Below, in pieces: positions 26,600 to 36,057 of a DNA stretch of 64,000 nucleotides. The notes under the pieces are model-generated. The model did not search any database. It worked only from the letters and a program-made list of their open reading frames with translations, and was not told the origin of the DNA. Numbering within the stretch: position 1 is the stretch's first letter; every line of letters starts with the position of its first letter. This DNA comes from Facklamia sp. 7083-14-GEN3 (GTDB lineage: Bacteria > Bacillota > Bacilli > Lactobacillales > Aerococcaceae), in the NCBI RefSeq assembly GCF_024742075.1, contig NZ_JANSGD010000001.1, forward strand, positions 806,001 through 870,000. Reading direction: 5' to 3'. Made by a program: the position numbers and the translations under genes.

Positions 26600-26762
26600 G
26601 CATTCATCCGCCTTTCAAATAATAGCAATAGCTTTGTAAATTATAGCAAAAAAAAAGATTAAAAACTAGCGTACCCCTTCTTTATCAATGAATTTTAAAT
26701 TTTAGTAAATTATGAAGGGTTCTCTGAATAAAAATCCAGTCGCGAGAACCTCTTTCAAAAAT

Positions 26763-26800
26763 AAAAACACCGAAAGGTATTTTTTACCTTACGGTGTTTT
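26763..26800. terminator. csp terminator
   Basis: AAAAACACCGAAAGGTAT and TACCTTACGGTGTTTT form a 14-bp-class stem around a T-rich loop, just after the cold-shock gene on the minus strand. The 26600-26760 interval holds nothing else I can name. Confidence 0.8.
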
Positions 26801-26830
26801 GTGATTAAATTTTATAAATTTATCGAAAAA

Positions 26831-27034
26831 TTAAGCTAATTTTTCAACATTAGCTGCTTGAGGTCCGCGTGCGCCTTCTTCAACTTCAAACTGAACTGCT
26901 TGTCCTTCTGCTAAAGTTTTGAAACCTTCACCTTGAATAGCTGAGAAGTGTACAAATACGTCTGAATCACCCTCACGTTCGATAAAGCCAAAACCTTTAG
27001 ATTCGTTAAACCATTTTACTGTACCTTGTTCCAT
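26831..27034 (-). CDS. csp: Cold-shock protein
   Basis: A 67-residue OB-fold RNA chaperone. RNP1 is KGFGFIER and RNP2 is VFVHFSAI. It has its own long leader and terminator and lies between radC and mreB, so it is an insertion in the usual radC-mreB order. GAGGAGG is 9 nt before the ATG. Confidence 0.95.
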   Translation of the reverse strand: MEQGTVKWFNESKGFGFIEREGDSDVFVHFSAIQGEGFKTLAEGQAVQFEVEEGARGPQAANVEKLA

Positions 27035-27140
27035 TTACAATTATCCTCCTCGTGCCTAAGCACCTGTATTAATTATATTCTTGCTCTTGGTACGAAGTGG
27101 AATTTCCAAACTATGATACCCCTTACAAAAACACATCTAG

Positions 27141-27170
27141 ATTTTAACATAGTTAGTCAAACTATTTCAA
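27141..27170 (-). promoter_or_regulatory. csp promoter with long leader
   Basis: Minus-strand TTGAAA (27165-27170) and TAAAAT (27141-27146), 18 nt apart. They lie about 105 nt upstream of the start codon, leaving a roughly 100-nt untranslated leader as in cold-shock genes. Confidence 0.6.
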
Positions 27171-27217
27171 TAGTTTTCAGAAATTTTATTATATTTCATT
27201 AAGGAAAAAGAGGACTG

Positions 27218-27913
27218 CTAAATAAAACAATCACTCGCTTCACGTAAACTTAAATAACGATTATTTCCAATAATCAAATGATCTAATAGCTCAATCCCCA
27301 TCATCTCACCACATGCAATCATTCGCTTGGTAAATTGTAAATCAGCTTGCGAAGGGTCTGGATTACCAGAAGGATGGTTGTGAGCAATAATTAACCTTGC
27401 AGTTGGATATTTTACCGCTTCTTTAAAAATTTCTCTTGGACAGGCTACCGAACTGTTGACCGAACCGATAAAAACTGTTTGTTTTTTAATAATTTCGTTC
27501 TTACTATTTAAAAAAAGAGCGATGAGATGTTCTTGATGAAGGTCCCCCATCTCTTTAATTAGCCATTGGCCGGCTTGAGAAGTAGAAGTTAGGACGCCCT
27601 GTTTTTGAAGCTGAGAATCTTGTACTCTGCTACCAAACTCAATCGCTGCTTTTATCTCAATTGCTTTAGTGGGACCAATCCCTTTAATGGATTGAAGTTC
27701 ATTAAGTGAGGCAAGTTTTAAGGTATTAAGTGGTTCAAAATGACTAAGAAGACGAATAGCTAAGTTTAGAACATTTTCTTGTTTACTTCCTGTTCTAAGA
27801 AGGATAGCTAACAATTCATGATTGGCTAAATTTTTAGCTCCGTATTGAATGAGACGTTCACGCGGCTGGTCTTGTTGAGTCATTTCACGTATACAAGAAC
27901 TAGTTGATGGCAA
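27218..27913 (-). CDS. radC: RadC-family JAMM-domain protein
   Basis: A 231-residue protein with an N-terminal helix-hairpin-helix region (LQSIKGIGPTKAIEIKAAIE) and a C-terminal JAMM metal site, HNHPSGNPDPSQAD. The family name comes from radiation sensitivity, but a role in repair is doubtful. The start is TTG, 7 nt after AAGGGGGAA; an internal ATG lacks a clear site. It is near mreBCD as in many Firmicutes. Confidence 0.92.
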   Translation of the reverse strand: MPSTSSCIREMTQQDQPRERLIQYGAKNLANHELLAILLRTGSKQENVLNLAIRLLSHFEPLNTLKLASLNELQSIKGIGPTKAIEIKAAIEFGSRVQDSQLQKQGVLTSTSQAGQWLIKEMGDLHQEHLIALFLNSKNEIIKKQTVFIGSVNSSVACPREIFKEAVKYPTARLIIAHNHPSGNPDPSQADLQFTKRMIACGEMMGIELLDHLIIGNNRYLSLREASDCFI

Positions 27914-27997
27914 AAGAATTCCCCCTTACTGCTCGTATCAATAAATACAAGAAGTGAGAAGGAAAAGTGCTTGAGTTCAATCAAAAAAATAATTGCT

Positions 27998-29335
27998 TTA
28001 GTTAGCCAAGAGGTAAGCTCTAGCTTCTGAGACAAAGTATAAAGAGCCCGTAATTAATAAGAGAGCCTGCTTATTACTTTGATTGTTTAATCGATAATGA
28101 TTCATCCAACCTTTCCAATCATCCACGTAATGAGCTTTCTGACGAATAGTAATGGTTTCTGCTTGTAATATTTCTTCAAACTCTTTTTCTTTCATCGCTT
28201 CAAAATGTTGGAAGGATGTTAAGTAAACTCTTTCAGCATGAAATTTTAATAACAATGGAATTTGCTCTGCTTGATTTTTCTTTTTTAAGCCACCATAGAT
28301 GATGGTGATCTCAAAATCAGAAAAATTTTCATCAACCACACGCTTCAGTGCGGTCAGACCTTCCATATTATGCGCACCATCTAAAAAGATATAAGGATTT
28401 TCGGAAATTTTTTCTAATCGACCTATCCACTTAGTTTTTTGAAGAGCTATTCTTGCTTTAGCCCAATCAATCGTTTTATTTCGATGAGCCATCCATGAAA
28501 CAAACACTTCTAAAGAAACCGCCGCATTTCTCACTTGGTGATCACCCACCATATTTATTTCAAAATTTGCTTGTGGAATCACTTGACTGTCAGTCCAAAA
28601 TTGGAATTGAGTCTTAAAAGGGCTTAGCTTATTAATGTTTTTCACCCCGAATGTTTGGTCATAGGAATGGTGGTCAGCCTTGCGAGCATCTGCCCATTTG
28701 TCAATGATGCTTAAAGGACTTTTCTGAATAAGACCTGTGACAACTTCTTTTTGTGATTTGATGATGCCCGCTTTTTCAAGCGCAACGGATTCTAAGGTAT
28801 CTCCTAACATGTCGGCGTGATCCATACCAATCGAAGTAATGACTGCAATCTCGCCGTCCAGAACATTGGTACTGTCTGACATCCCTCCGATTCCTGCTTC
28901 AATTAAACAAACATCGGGCTTTTTTTCTTGAAAATATAGGCACATCATGATGGTAAATAACTCAAAATAAATTAAACGACCATAAGGAGAGTTGGCTTCC
29001 ATATACTCATTCAATTCAACCAATTGATTAGTTAAACGAATGAGCGCTTTATCACTAATTTGTTGGCCATCAAAAGTAATTCGTTCATTAAATCGTTCAA
29101 TATGCGGCGAAGTAAAAGAACCAACTTTAAACCCCTGACTAGATAGTAAATCTCTTAAATAAGCCACCGTTGATCCTTTGCCATTTGTTCCCGTAATATG
29201 GATGATTGGTAGACCTCGGTGAGGATTTCCCACAAATTCCAGAGCTTGATAGATTTTAGTCATATCAGGTCTTGGAATAGGATTGATTTGATTTAATAAC
29301 CAATGGGTAGCCTCATCAACATTTGTAAATGTCAT
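27998..29335 (-). CDS. folC: Folylpolyglutamate/dihydrofolate synthase FolC
   Basis: A 445-residue Mur-ligase-family enzyme adding glutamate to folates. The P-loop is ITGTNGKGSTVAYL at about residue 46, with a central SLEVF and LDGAHN motif (FLDGAHNMEG). Follows valS by 24 nt in the same direction, a common Firmicutes arrangement. Confidence 0.93.
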   Translation of the reverse strand: MTFTNVDEATHWLLNQINPIPRPDMTKIYQALEFVGNPHRGLPIIHITGTNGKGSTVAYLRDLLSSQGFKVGSFTSPHIERFNERITFDGQQISDKALIRLTNQLVELNEYMEANSPYGRLIYFELFTIMMCLYFQEKKPDVCLIEAGIGGMSDSTNVLDGEIAVITSIGMDHADMLGDTLESVALEKAGIIKSQKEVVTGLIQKSPLSIIDKWADARKADHHSYDQTFGVKNINKLSPFKTQFQFWTDSQVIPQANFEINMVGDHQVRNAAVSLEVFVSWMAHRNKTIDWAKARIALQKTKWIGRLEKISENPYIFLDGAHNMEGLTALKRVVDENFSDFEITIIYGGLKKKNQAEQIPLLLKFHAERVYLTSFQHFEAMKEKEFEEILQAETITIRQKAHYVDDWKGWMNHYRLNNQSNKQALLLITGSLYFVSEARAYLLAN

Positions 29336-29359
29336 TTTAATTCCTCATTTTCTAACTAT

Positions 29360-32005
29360 TTAGATTAATGGTTTTAATTCTTCAATTCTTACTTGTACAG
29401 CTTTTAACTGTTGTTCATAGTCAGTTAATTTAATGCGTTCTCCTTCAACCACTTGAGCAGGTGCTTTAGCAACGAATCCTTGATTGGAAAGTTTCTTCAC
29501 AAGACGTTCCACTTCTTTTTCTAACTTAGTCACTTCTTGCTCCAAACGCTTAATCTCATCCTCGATCTTAACTAATCCAGCTAATGGAATGAAAATTTGA
29601 GCAAATGAGAGTGTCTGTGTAACCATCTCACCTTCTATTTCGGGATTTGAGGCAATTTCTAAGTGATCTGTGTGACAGAAGCGATTAATGTAAGCCCGGT
29701 TGCTTTCTAAACTTTCCTCAATGCTTTGATCTTGAACCTTAATAATCATTGTTAAAGCTTTAGATAATGGTGTATTCATTTCATTTCTAATTTGACGCAC
29801 TGCTGTAATCACTTCAATCAGTTCCTGCATTTGTTTTTCAGCGATGTCATTTTTGTATTCTTGCTTAACAGTTGGATAAGTTGCTGTAACGATTGATGCT
29901 TCTTGCGGGGCGATTTGTTGCCAAATTTCTTCAGTTACAAACGGCATAATTGGATGTAAGAGACGTAAGAATTGGTCCAAGACATAAATTAACACTGATT
30001 TAGTGGTTAAATGATCGTGGTCTTGGTCTTGAAGCTGTTCCTTGGTCATTTCGATATACCAGTCACAATAATCGTCCCAAATGAAATGATATAAGACTCT
30101 ACCAGCTTCGCCAAATTCAAAACGTTCAAATAAACGTGTCACTTCTTCAATCGTTGTTTGTAAACGTGAAAGAATCCACTGATCGGCAAGTGTCAAATCT
30201 TCACTTATTTTCAGATTTTCAATCGTCAAGTCGCCAACATTCATCAAAACATAACGCGAAGCATTCCAAATTTTATTAATGAAGTTCCAAGCTGCTCCCA
30301 TTTTTTCAGTGGAGTAACGAACATCTTGTCCTGGAGTCGATCCTGTGGCTAAGAACCAGCGAAGTGAGTCCACCCCATACTCATCAATAACATCCATCGG
30401 GTCAATTCCATTGCCTAGTGATTTTGACATTTTACGTCCTTCACTATCACGAATTAAACCATGAATAAGAACATTTTGGAAAGGACGTTTGCCCGTAAAC
30501 TCTAAGGATTGGAAGATCATGCGTGATACCCAGAAGAAAATAATATCATAACCAGTTACTAAGGTGCTGGTTGGGAAATAGCGTTGATAATCATGTCCTT
30601 CTTCTGGCCAACCCATGGTAGAAAATGGCCACAAAGCAGATGAGAACCAAGTATCTAAAACATCCGGATCTCTTAACCAGTTTTCTTCATCACTTGGTGC
30701 TTGCTCACCGACATATATCTCGCCAGTTTCTTTATGGTACCAAGCTGGAATTTGATGTCCCCACCAAAGTTGACGCGAAATAACCCAATCATGCACATTT
30801 TCCATCCAACTTTGGAAAGTTTGGTTGAAACGTGGTGGATAAAATTCAACAGCTTGATCTGTTTCCTGATTGGCCAAAGCTTGCTCTGCTAAAGGCTTCA
30901 TCTTGACAAACCACTGAGTAGATAGGTAAGGCTCTACGACCGCCCCAGAACGCTCAGAATGGCCCACTGAATGCTTATGCTCTTCAATCTTAACTAAATA
31001 TCCTTGTTCTTTTAGATCTTTAACAATTTGCTTGCGTGCGTCAAAGCGATCCATGCCAGCATACTTTCCACCTAGCTCATTAATGCTTCCATCTTTTTCC
31101 ATCACATTAATACGTGGTAAGTTATGGCGATTACCCACTTCAAAGTCATTTGGATCATGAGCCGGCGTAATTTTAACTACACCTGTCCCAAATTCTCTGT
31201 CTACATATTCATCTGCAACGACAGGGATTTCACGATTCATTAATGGTAATAAGACTTTTTTACCGATCAAATGTTGATAACGCTCATCAGCGGGATGAAC
31301 CGCAATCGCTGTATCGCCTAAAAGTGTTTCAGGACGTGTTGTAGCGATTTGAACAACTTCATTACTACCAACAATTGGATAATTGACATGATAAAAAGCA
31401 CCTTGAACATCTTTATGGATTACTTCAATATCAGATAAGGCTGTGCGAGCTTTAGGGTCCCAATTAATAATGTATTCCCCTCGATAAATTAAACCTTTTT
31501 CATAAAGTTTAACGAAAACTTTATTGACAGCCTTATTTAACCCTTCATCTAGCGTAAAACGTTCGCGGGAATAGTCTACTGAAACCCCCATTTTACCCCA
31601 CTGCTGGCGAATAATGGTTGCATATTCTTCTTTCCAAGACCAAGTTTTTTCTAGGAATTTTTCACGACCTAAATCATAACGACTCAAGTTTTCATCTTCT
31701 GCTAAACGCGCTTCCACTTTAGCCTGAGTCGCAATTCCAGCGTGGTCCATACCAGGTAACCATAAAGTATCATAGCCTTGCATTCTTTTAGAGCGGATAA
31801 TCATATCCTGCAAAGTAACATCCCAAGCATGACCTAAATGTAATTTACCCGTTACATTAGGTGGTGGAATAACAATCGAATAAGGTTCTGCCTTAGAATC
31901 TTCTGAAGGCTTAAATACACCTTGCTCTATCCATTTTTGATACTTACCTGCTTCAACCTCTTGGGGTTGGTACTTACTTGGCATTTGTTTCGTATTTTCT
32001 CCCAT
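29360..32005 (-). CDS. valS: Valyl-tRNA synthetase
   Basis: An 881-residue class I synthetase with HIGH-type motif [15 protein letters not shown] motif [10 protein letters not shown], the editing domain (CP1) in the first third, and the C-terminal coiled-coil ([19 protein letters not shown]). It charges tRNA-Val. A T-box leader controls it upstream and folC is co-transcribed. Confidence 0.97.
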   Translation of the reverse strand: MGENTKQMPSKYQPQEVEAGKYQKWIEQGVFKPSEDSKAEPYSIVIPPPNVTGKLHLGHAWDVTLQDMIIRSKRMQGYDTLWLPGMDHAGIATQAKVEARLAEDENLSRYDLGREKFLEKTWSWKEEYATIIRQQWGKMGVSVDYSRERFTLDEGLNKAVNKVFVKLYEKGLIYRGEYIINWDPKARTALSDIEVIHKDVQGAFYHVNYPIVGSNEVVQIATTRPETLLGDTAIAVHPADERYQHLIGKKVLLPLMNREIPVVADEYVDREFGTGVVKITPAHDPNDFEVGNRHNLPRINVMEKDGSINELGGKYAGMDRFDARKQIVKDLKEQGYLVKIEEHKHSVGHSERSGAVVEPYLSTQWFVKMKPLAEQALANQETDQAVEFYPPRFNQTFQSWMENVHDWVISRQLWWGHQIPAWYHKETGEIYVGEQAPSDEENWLRDPDVLDTWFSSALWPFSTMGWPEEGHDYQRYFPTSTLVTGYDIIFFWVSRMIFQSLEFTGKRPFQNVLIHGLIRDSEGRKMSKSLGNGIDPMDVIDEYGVDSLRWFLATGSTPGQDVRYSTEKMGAAWNFINKIWNASRYVLMNVGDLTIENLKISEDLTLADQWILSRLQTTIEEVTRLFERFEFGEAGRVLYHFIWDDYCDWYIEMTKEQLQDQDHDHLTTKSVLIYVLDQFLRLLHPIMPFVTEEIWQQIAPQEASIVTATYPTVKQEYKNDIAEKQMQELIEVITAVRQIRNEMNTPLSKALTMIIKVQDQSIEESLESNRAYINRFCHTDHLEIASNPEIEGEMVTQTLSFAQIFIPLAGLVKIEDEIKRLEQEVTKLEKEVERLVKKLSNQGFVAKAPAQVVEGERIKLTDYEQQLKAVQVRIEELKPLI

Positions 32006-32033
32006 AGTTACACCTTCCTTAAATCATTTTCAT

Positions 32034-32266
32034 AAAAAAAATCCTATGCATTGCATAGGACGTCATTCACGTGGTACCACCTAAATTTAATCAAGTAAAG
32101 AAGTTACTTAATCACTCATTCTTGTTAACGAAGTATACTCCGTAAGACACTATTTTTTGATTTCTCATGTCTTATGACTCCAAGCTACCTTCATTCATCG
32201 AGAAACTTTCAGCGCAAGGTTTCCTCTCTGCATAGTGATGAACTACTCTTCTCTTCTTAGTCAAAT
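32034..32266 (-). promoter_or_regulatory. valS T-box leader with terminator
   Basis: The minus-strand leader has a stem I region (AGAGAGGAAACC, GCTGAAAG), the T-box sequence GGTGGTACCACG (complement of 32070-32081) and a terminator hairpin TCCTATGCA/TGCATAGGA with a long T-run (32034-32059). A GTA triplet in AAGGTAGCTTGG lies where the specifier is expected, in keeping with uncharged tRNA-Val control. Confidence 0.9.
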
Positions 32267-32285
32267 TAAAATTTAAGTTGGACTT

Positions 32286-32314
32286 ATTTTATCATTCTTT
32301 ACAGCTTTGAACAA
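32286..32314 (-). promoter_or_regulatory. valS promoter
   Basis: Minus-strand TAAAAT (32286-32291) preceded by TGA (extended -10) with TTGTTC (32309-32314) 17 nt upstream. It lies just past the sirtuin stop. Confidence 0.5.
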
Positions 32315-32326
32315 GGTCTTATGTTT

Positions 32327-33082
32327 TTAGACATGATTTTCCATGAATTGTTTTACAGCTTTAAAAACATTCTCAATCTTCTCTTGAAAGATTAAAGCAT
32401 TAGGATCACTTGTAATAATCGGTGTCTTATTGATCACTACTTGAGAATCTCCTCTAAAATAATGAACAAATGAAGCAGCTGGATAAACATTTAAAGAAGT
32501 ACCTGCGATAATCATGAGGTCTGCTTGACTAATGACTTGGATGGATTGATTAATAATATCTTCATTTAGCATTTCTTGATAAAGAACTACGTCTGGCTTA
32601 ACAATCGCTTGATCTTTCGAACAGCGCGGAATGCCTTGAGCATCTTTTTCTAATTCATCCAAAGCATAGTAACTACCACATTGAGTACAATAATTGTCTA
32701 AGACAGATCCATGAAGTTCTAAGACTCGACTAGAACCAGCCTTTTGGTGGAGGCCATCGATATTTTGGGTGACAACTGTGACTTTCTTTCCTTGATCTTC
32801 CAATTCTTTTAGAAAAGTATGAGCAAGGTTGGGCTTTATCTCTGGATAAACTAAGTGATCAAAATAATATTCAAAAAAGATTTGTGGATGTTGTTGATAG
32901 AAGGAATGCGAGATAATTTCTTCCGCTGAATATTGATAATTATTTTCTCGCATAAACAAACCATCTGCAGAACGAAAATCTGGAATACCAGATGCGGTTG
33001 AAACACCGGCTCCACCAAAAAAGACAATCTTACGACTTTCTTGAATGATTTGAGCAAATTCTTTAATCTGATTTTCGATCAT
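32327..33082 (-). CDS. NAD-dependent protein deacylase (sirtuin)
   Basis: A 251-residue Sir2-family enzyme. It has GGAGVSTASGIPDFRS (NAD binding), TQNIDGLH with catalytic His in ELHGSV, and a zinc module. The zinc module begins CTQCG, but the second half reads PRCSKDQ, where PRCxxC is usual: one zinc Cys seems replaced by Asp. ATG at 33080-33082 is preferred; an upstream TTG is too close to the GGAG site. The gene ends just before the valS promoter. Confidence 0.88.
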   Translation of the reverse strand: MIENQIKEFAQIIQESRKIVFFGGAGVSTASGIPDFRSADGLFMRENNYQYSAEEIISHSFYQQHPQIFFEYYFDHLVYPEIKPNLAHTFLKELEDQGKKVTVVTQNIDGLHQKAGSSRVLELHGSVLDNYCTQCGSYYALDELEKDAQGIPRCSKDQAIVKPDVVLYQEMLNEDIINQSIQVISQADLMIIAGTSLNVYPAASFVHYFRGDSQVVINKTPIITSDPNALIFQEKIENVFKAVKQFMENHV

Positions 33083-33106
33083 TATTTTCAATCTCCTTTA
33101 AATTTT

Positions 33107-33157
33107 AAAAAGAGAGCTGTCAACGACCGCTTAAATCAGTCGTGAGACAGCTCTTTA
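33107..33157 (-). terminator. ridA terminator
   Basis: AGAGCTGTC pairs with GACAGCTCT and encloses ACGAC/GTCGT-type arms, ending in TTTTTAAAA on the minus strand. It lies between ridA and the sirtuin gene. Confidence 0.8.
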
Positions 33158-33171
33158 TAATCAATAATATA

Positions 33172-33552
33172 TTATAGACTAGCAATTACTTCAATTTCTA
33201 CTAAAACATTCTTAGGTAAGGTCTTAACAGCCACTGCTGAACGAGCTGGTTTGGATGTGAAATATTCAGCATAAATTTCATTAAAGGCTGCGAAATCACC
33301 CATATCTGCTAGGAAGCATGTTGTCTTAACTACTTTATCAGCAGCGTATCCTGCTGCTTGTAATAAAGCATCAACGTTTGCAATCACTTGTTTAGTTTGA
33401 CCTTTGATATCATTGGCCTCTACTTCTCCAGAAGATGGATTAATTGGAATTTGACCTGAACAGAAAAGTAACTCTCCTACTTGTTTAGCTTGAGAATAAG
33501 GTCCAATTGCTGCTGGTGCTTTTTCAGTATTGATTGTTTTAATTTCTGTCAT
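33172..33552 (-). CDS. ridA: RidA-family enamine/imine deaminase
   Basis: A 126-residue RidA that hydrolyses reactive 2-aminoacrylate and related imines. The family arginine lies in KPARSAVAVKTLPKN and the Tyr in GPYSQA. The C-terminal VLVEIEVIASL is typical. AAAGAGGAG precedes the ATG. Confidence 0.94.
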   Translation of the reverse strand: MTEIKTINTEKAPAAIGPYSQAKQVGELLFCSGQIPINPSSGEVEANDIKGQTKQVIANVDALLQAAGYAADKVVKTTCFLADMGDFAAFNEIYAEYFTSKPARSAVAVKTLPKNVLVEIEVIASL

Positions 33553-33591
33553 AATTACTCCTCTTTCTTAATGAATTCTTGCGACAACAAC

Positions 33592-34800
33592 TTATAATAA
33601 ATCATTGAAGGCTGTAGCCGATTCGCTTTGATAACTAGCTGCGATTTCACTTGTCTTGATATTTTCCAAGGCTTCTTTCACTAGTTGGTCAATTGGCAAG
33701 AGAGCCTCATACTCTTTAACAGTATGAAGTCTGGGCTTAGTCCAAGGTGACTTTGGTGCAAAGACCGTACAGCAATCTTCATAAGGCTCATTGGAAATAT
33801 CGTAAGTTCCAATGGTTTCAGCCATAGCTATTATATCATTTTTATCGACCGCAATTAAAGGTCTTAAAATTAAAGAACTAGTCACTTCATTAATAACTTG
33901 CATCGATTGTAGAGTTTGAGAGGCAACTTGACCCAAAGATTCGCCATTAACAATTGCACGAGCCTTTCGTTCTTTTAATAAAGCATCCATGACTCTCAAC
34001 ATCATCCGACGCATGATGGTCATCGATAAATTATCGGGAACATGTTCACGGATAGCTAATTGTATATGTACAAAAGGAATTTCATGAAAAGTTATATCTG
34101 TAGCATACTGTGCTAAAACTGCAGTTAGTCGCTTAGCTTTCTCAAGTGCTTGTATGGAAGTATATGGAGGACTGGCAAAATGAACCATTTCCAACTTCAT
34201 GCCTCTTTTTATCATTTGATAACCAGCAATAGGTGAATCAAACCCACCCGAAAGCATTAATAAGCCTTTCCCACTTGAACCATAGGGCAAACCTCCCATA
34301 CCAGGATAATTTTTTAAGCTAAGATAGGCTATATCTTGGTGAATTGATACAACCACTTTGTGTTTAGCTTTTTTCAAATCAACCGTTAATTCCGGATAGG
34401 CTTGTAGAATGATACCCCCTATTTCTCTTTGAATTGTTATACTATCATGTTCAAAGCTTTTATCGGATCGCTTAGCAATTACTTTAAAACTATCACCTGG
34501 TTGAGCATTTACCTCAGCAAAAAGTTCAAGAGCCTTTTCACCAATTACTTGAAGATCCTTTTCAACTGGAAAAACGGGTTCAAACCTTTGAATTCCTGGA
34601 ATTATTTTAATTATTTCAATCAGTTCATCGTAAGCTGTTTCATGCCAATAAAGATGCATGAAATCATGATGTGCATGAATTTTAATTTTCTCTAAATGTT
34701 TGGTTTTATAGCGTATATGCTCAGCAATTTTATTTTGAAACATTTTACGGTTACGCCCTTTTGTTGAGAGCTCCCCGTAGTGAATTAACATCTCTTTCAA
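33592..34800 (-). CDS. thiI: tRNA 4-thiouridine synthase ThiI (no rhodanese domain)
   Basis: A 402-residue enzyme with a THUMP domain (residues about 1-165) and a PP-loop ATP-pyrophosphatase domain (LMLSGGFDSPIAGY at about 190). The C-terminal rhodanese domain of E. coli ThiI is absent, as in most Firmicutes. It thiolates U8 of tRNAs. A cysteine desulfurase 4 nt upstream should supply sulfur. Confidence 0.95.
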   Translation of the reverse strand: MKEMLIHYGELSTKGRNRKMFQNKIAEHIRYKTKHLEKIKIHAHHDFMHLYWHETAYDELIEIIKIIPGIQRFEPVFPVEKDLQVIGEKALELFAEVNAQPGDSFKVIAKRSDKSFEHDSITIQREIGGIILQAYPELTVDLKKAKHKVVVSIHQDIAYLSLKNYPGMGGLPYGSSGKGLLMLSGGFDSPIAGYQMIKRGMKLEMVHFASPPYTSIQALEKAKRLTAVLAQYATDITFHEIPFVHIQLAIREHVPDNLSMTIMRRMMLRVMDALLKERKARAIVNGESLGQVASQTLQSMQVINEVTSSLILRPLIAVDKNDIIAMAETIGTYDISNEPYEDCCTVFAPKSPWTKPRLHTVKEYEALLPIDQLVKEALENIKTSEIAASYQSESATAFNDLL

Positions 34801-34804
34801 TCTT

Positions 34805-35962
34805 TTAAGCCCCTTTCAAATCTTGCTTAAACTGTGTCGAAATCTCAGTAATTTTTTCAACTAATTGATCTATTTCTGCTTGACTGGTTGTCTGCGAAAA
34901 AGAAATTCTTATCGAAGAATGGGCTACACTTTCATCAATTCCCATTGCTTTAAGTGTATGGTGATCATTTTTCTTACGACTAGAGCAAGCAGAAGTTGTC
35001 GAAATCATAATATCAGCATTGGAAAAAGCTTGAAGCAACACTTCACCTGGAACATTTGGAAAGGCTGCACATATAATATGCGGACTCACTTGCTCTTTAC
35101 TACCACCAAATACTTGCCAATTATTTTCCTTAAGTGCTTTAGTTATTAGATTGCGATAATGATATAAACGTTTATTACTTTCTGCTTGAGCTTCCCAAGC
35201 TAATCTTAAAGCTTTAGCCGTTGCCACGATAGCTGGTAAGTTTTCAGTAGAAGAACGCATGCCAAATTCTTGGCCACCTCCAAATAATAAAGGTGCTTTA
35301 GTGACGCGTTGGCGAATAGCTAAGAGTCCGACTCCTCTTACCGAGTGAAATTTGTGGCTAGAAAGAGTTATTAAATCAATTCTACTTTGATGCATAGCTT
35401 TCATCCTACAAATTATTGCTTGAACAGCATCAACGTGCCAGAGAACTTGAGGATAAGCTTCTAATTTTTTTGCTAATTGTTCAATCGGCAATAAAGATCC
35501 TACCTCATTATTCACTAACATGGTCGAGATAAATAACACTTGGTCACTCAGTAAATTTTCAAAGCTTTTTATATCCAATTGACCATTCTGATCGACCGGT
35601 GCCAACAATACTTCAAAACCTCTCATTCTTAAATGATCAATTTGTGAACGTATAGAAGGATGCTCAATAGCAGATAAAATAACTTGACGCTTATTAGGAT
35701 GAAGATTAGCATGAGCTGATAGAATACTTTGAAGTGTCCAGTTATTAGACTCGGTTCCCGATGAAGTAAAAAAGACTTCATTACTTTTAAAATGCAATAT
35801 GTCAGCAATTTGTCGCCTAGCATTATTTAAAAGGCTATTAGCTTCTTGACCTAATTTATGGGCGCTTGAGGGGTTAGCAAAGTATTTTTGAGCGACTTGA
35901 TTGTAGGTATCTAAAATGGCTGCACTAGCTGGTGTGGTTGCGGCATGATCAAAATATAACAT
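34805..35962 (-). CDS. Cysteine desulfurase (NifS/IscS family) paired with ThiI
   Basis: A 385-residue PLP enzyme. The PLP lysine lies in SSHKFHSVRG, and the active-site Cys loop is TSACSSRKKN, the class I length. It passes sulfur from cysteine, here most likely to ThiI (NifZ-type pair). Upstream is the ezrA terminator. Confidence 0.92.
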   Translation of the reverse strand: MLYFDHAATTPASAAILDTYNQVAQKYFANPSSAHKLGQEANSLLNNARRQIADILHFKSNEVFFTSSGTESNNWTLQSILSAHANLHPNKRQVILSAIEHPSIRSQIDHLRMRGFEVLLAPVDQNGQLDIKSFENLLSDQVLFISTMLVNNEVGSLLPIEQLAKKLEAYPQVLWHVDAVQAIICRMKAMHQSRIDLITLSSHKFHSVRGVGLLAIRQRVTKAPLLFGGGQEFGMRSSTENLPAIVATAKALRLAWEAQAESNKRLYHYRNLITKALKENNWQVFGGSKEQVSPHIICAAFPNVPGEVLLQAFSNADIMISTTSACSSRKKNDHHTLKAMGIDESVAHSSIRISFSQTTSQAEIDQLVEKITEISTQFKQDLKGA

Positions 35963-36008
35963 CTGTGATCCTTTCTAACTTCTATTTAATAACGGCGATT
36001 GACTCAAG

Positions 36009-36048
36009 AAAAAACCGAACAGATTCCATAATAATGGAATCTATTCGG
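36009..36048 (-). terminator. ezrA terminator
   Basis: CCGAATAGATTCCAT pairs with ATGGAATCTGTTCGG, followed by TTTTTTC on the minus strand. It comes 10 nt after the ezrA stop. Confidence 0.85.
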
Positions 36049-36057
36049 ACTTTACTT

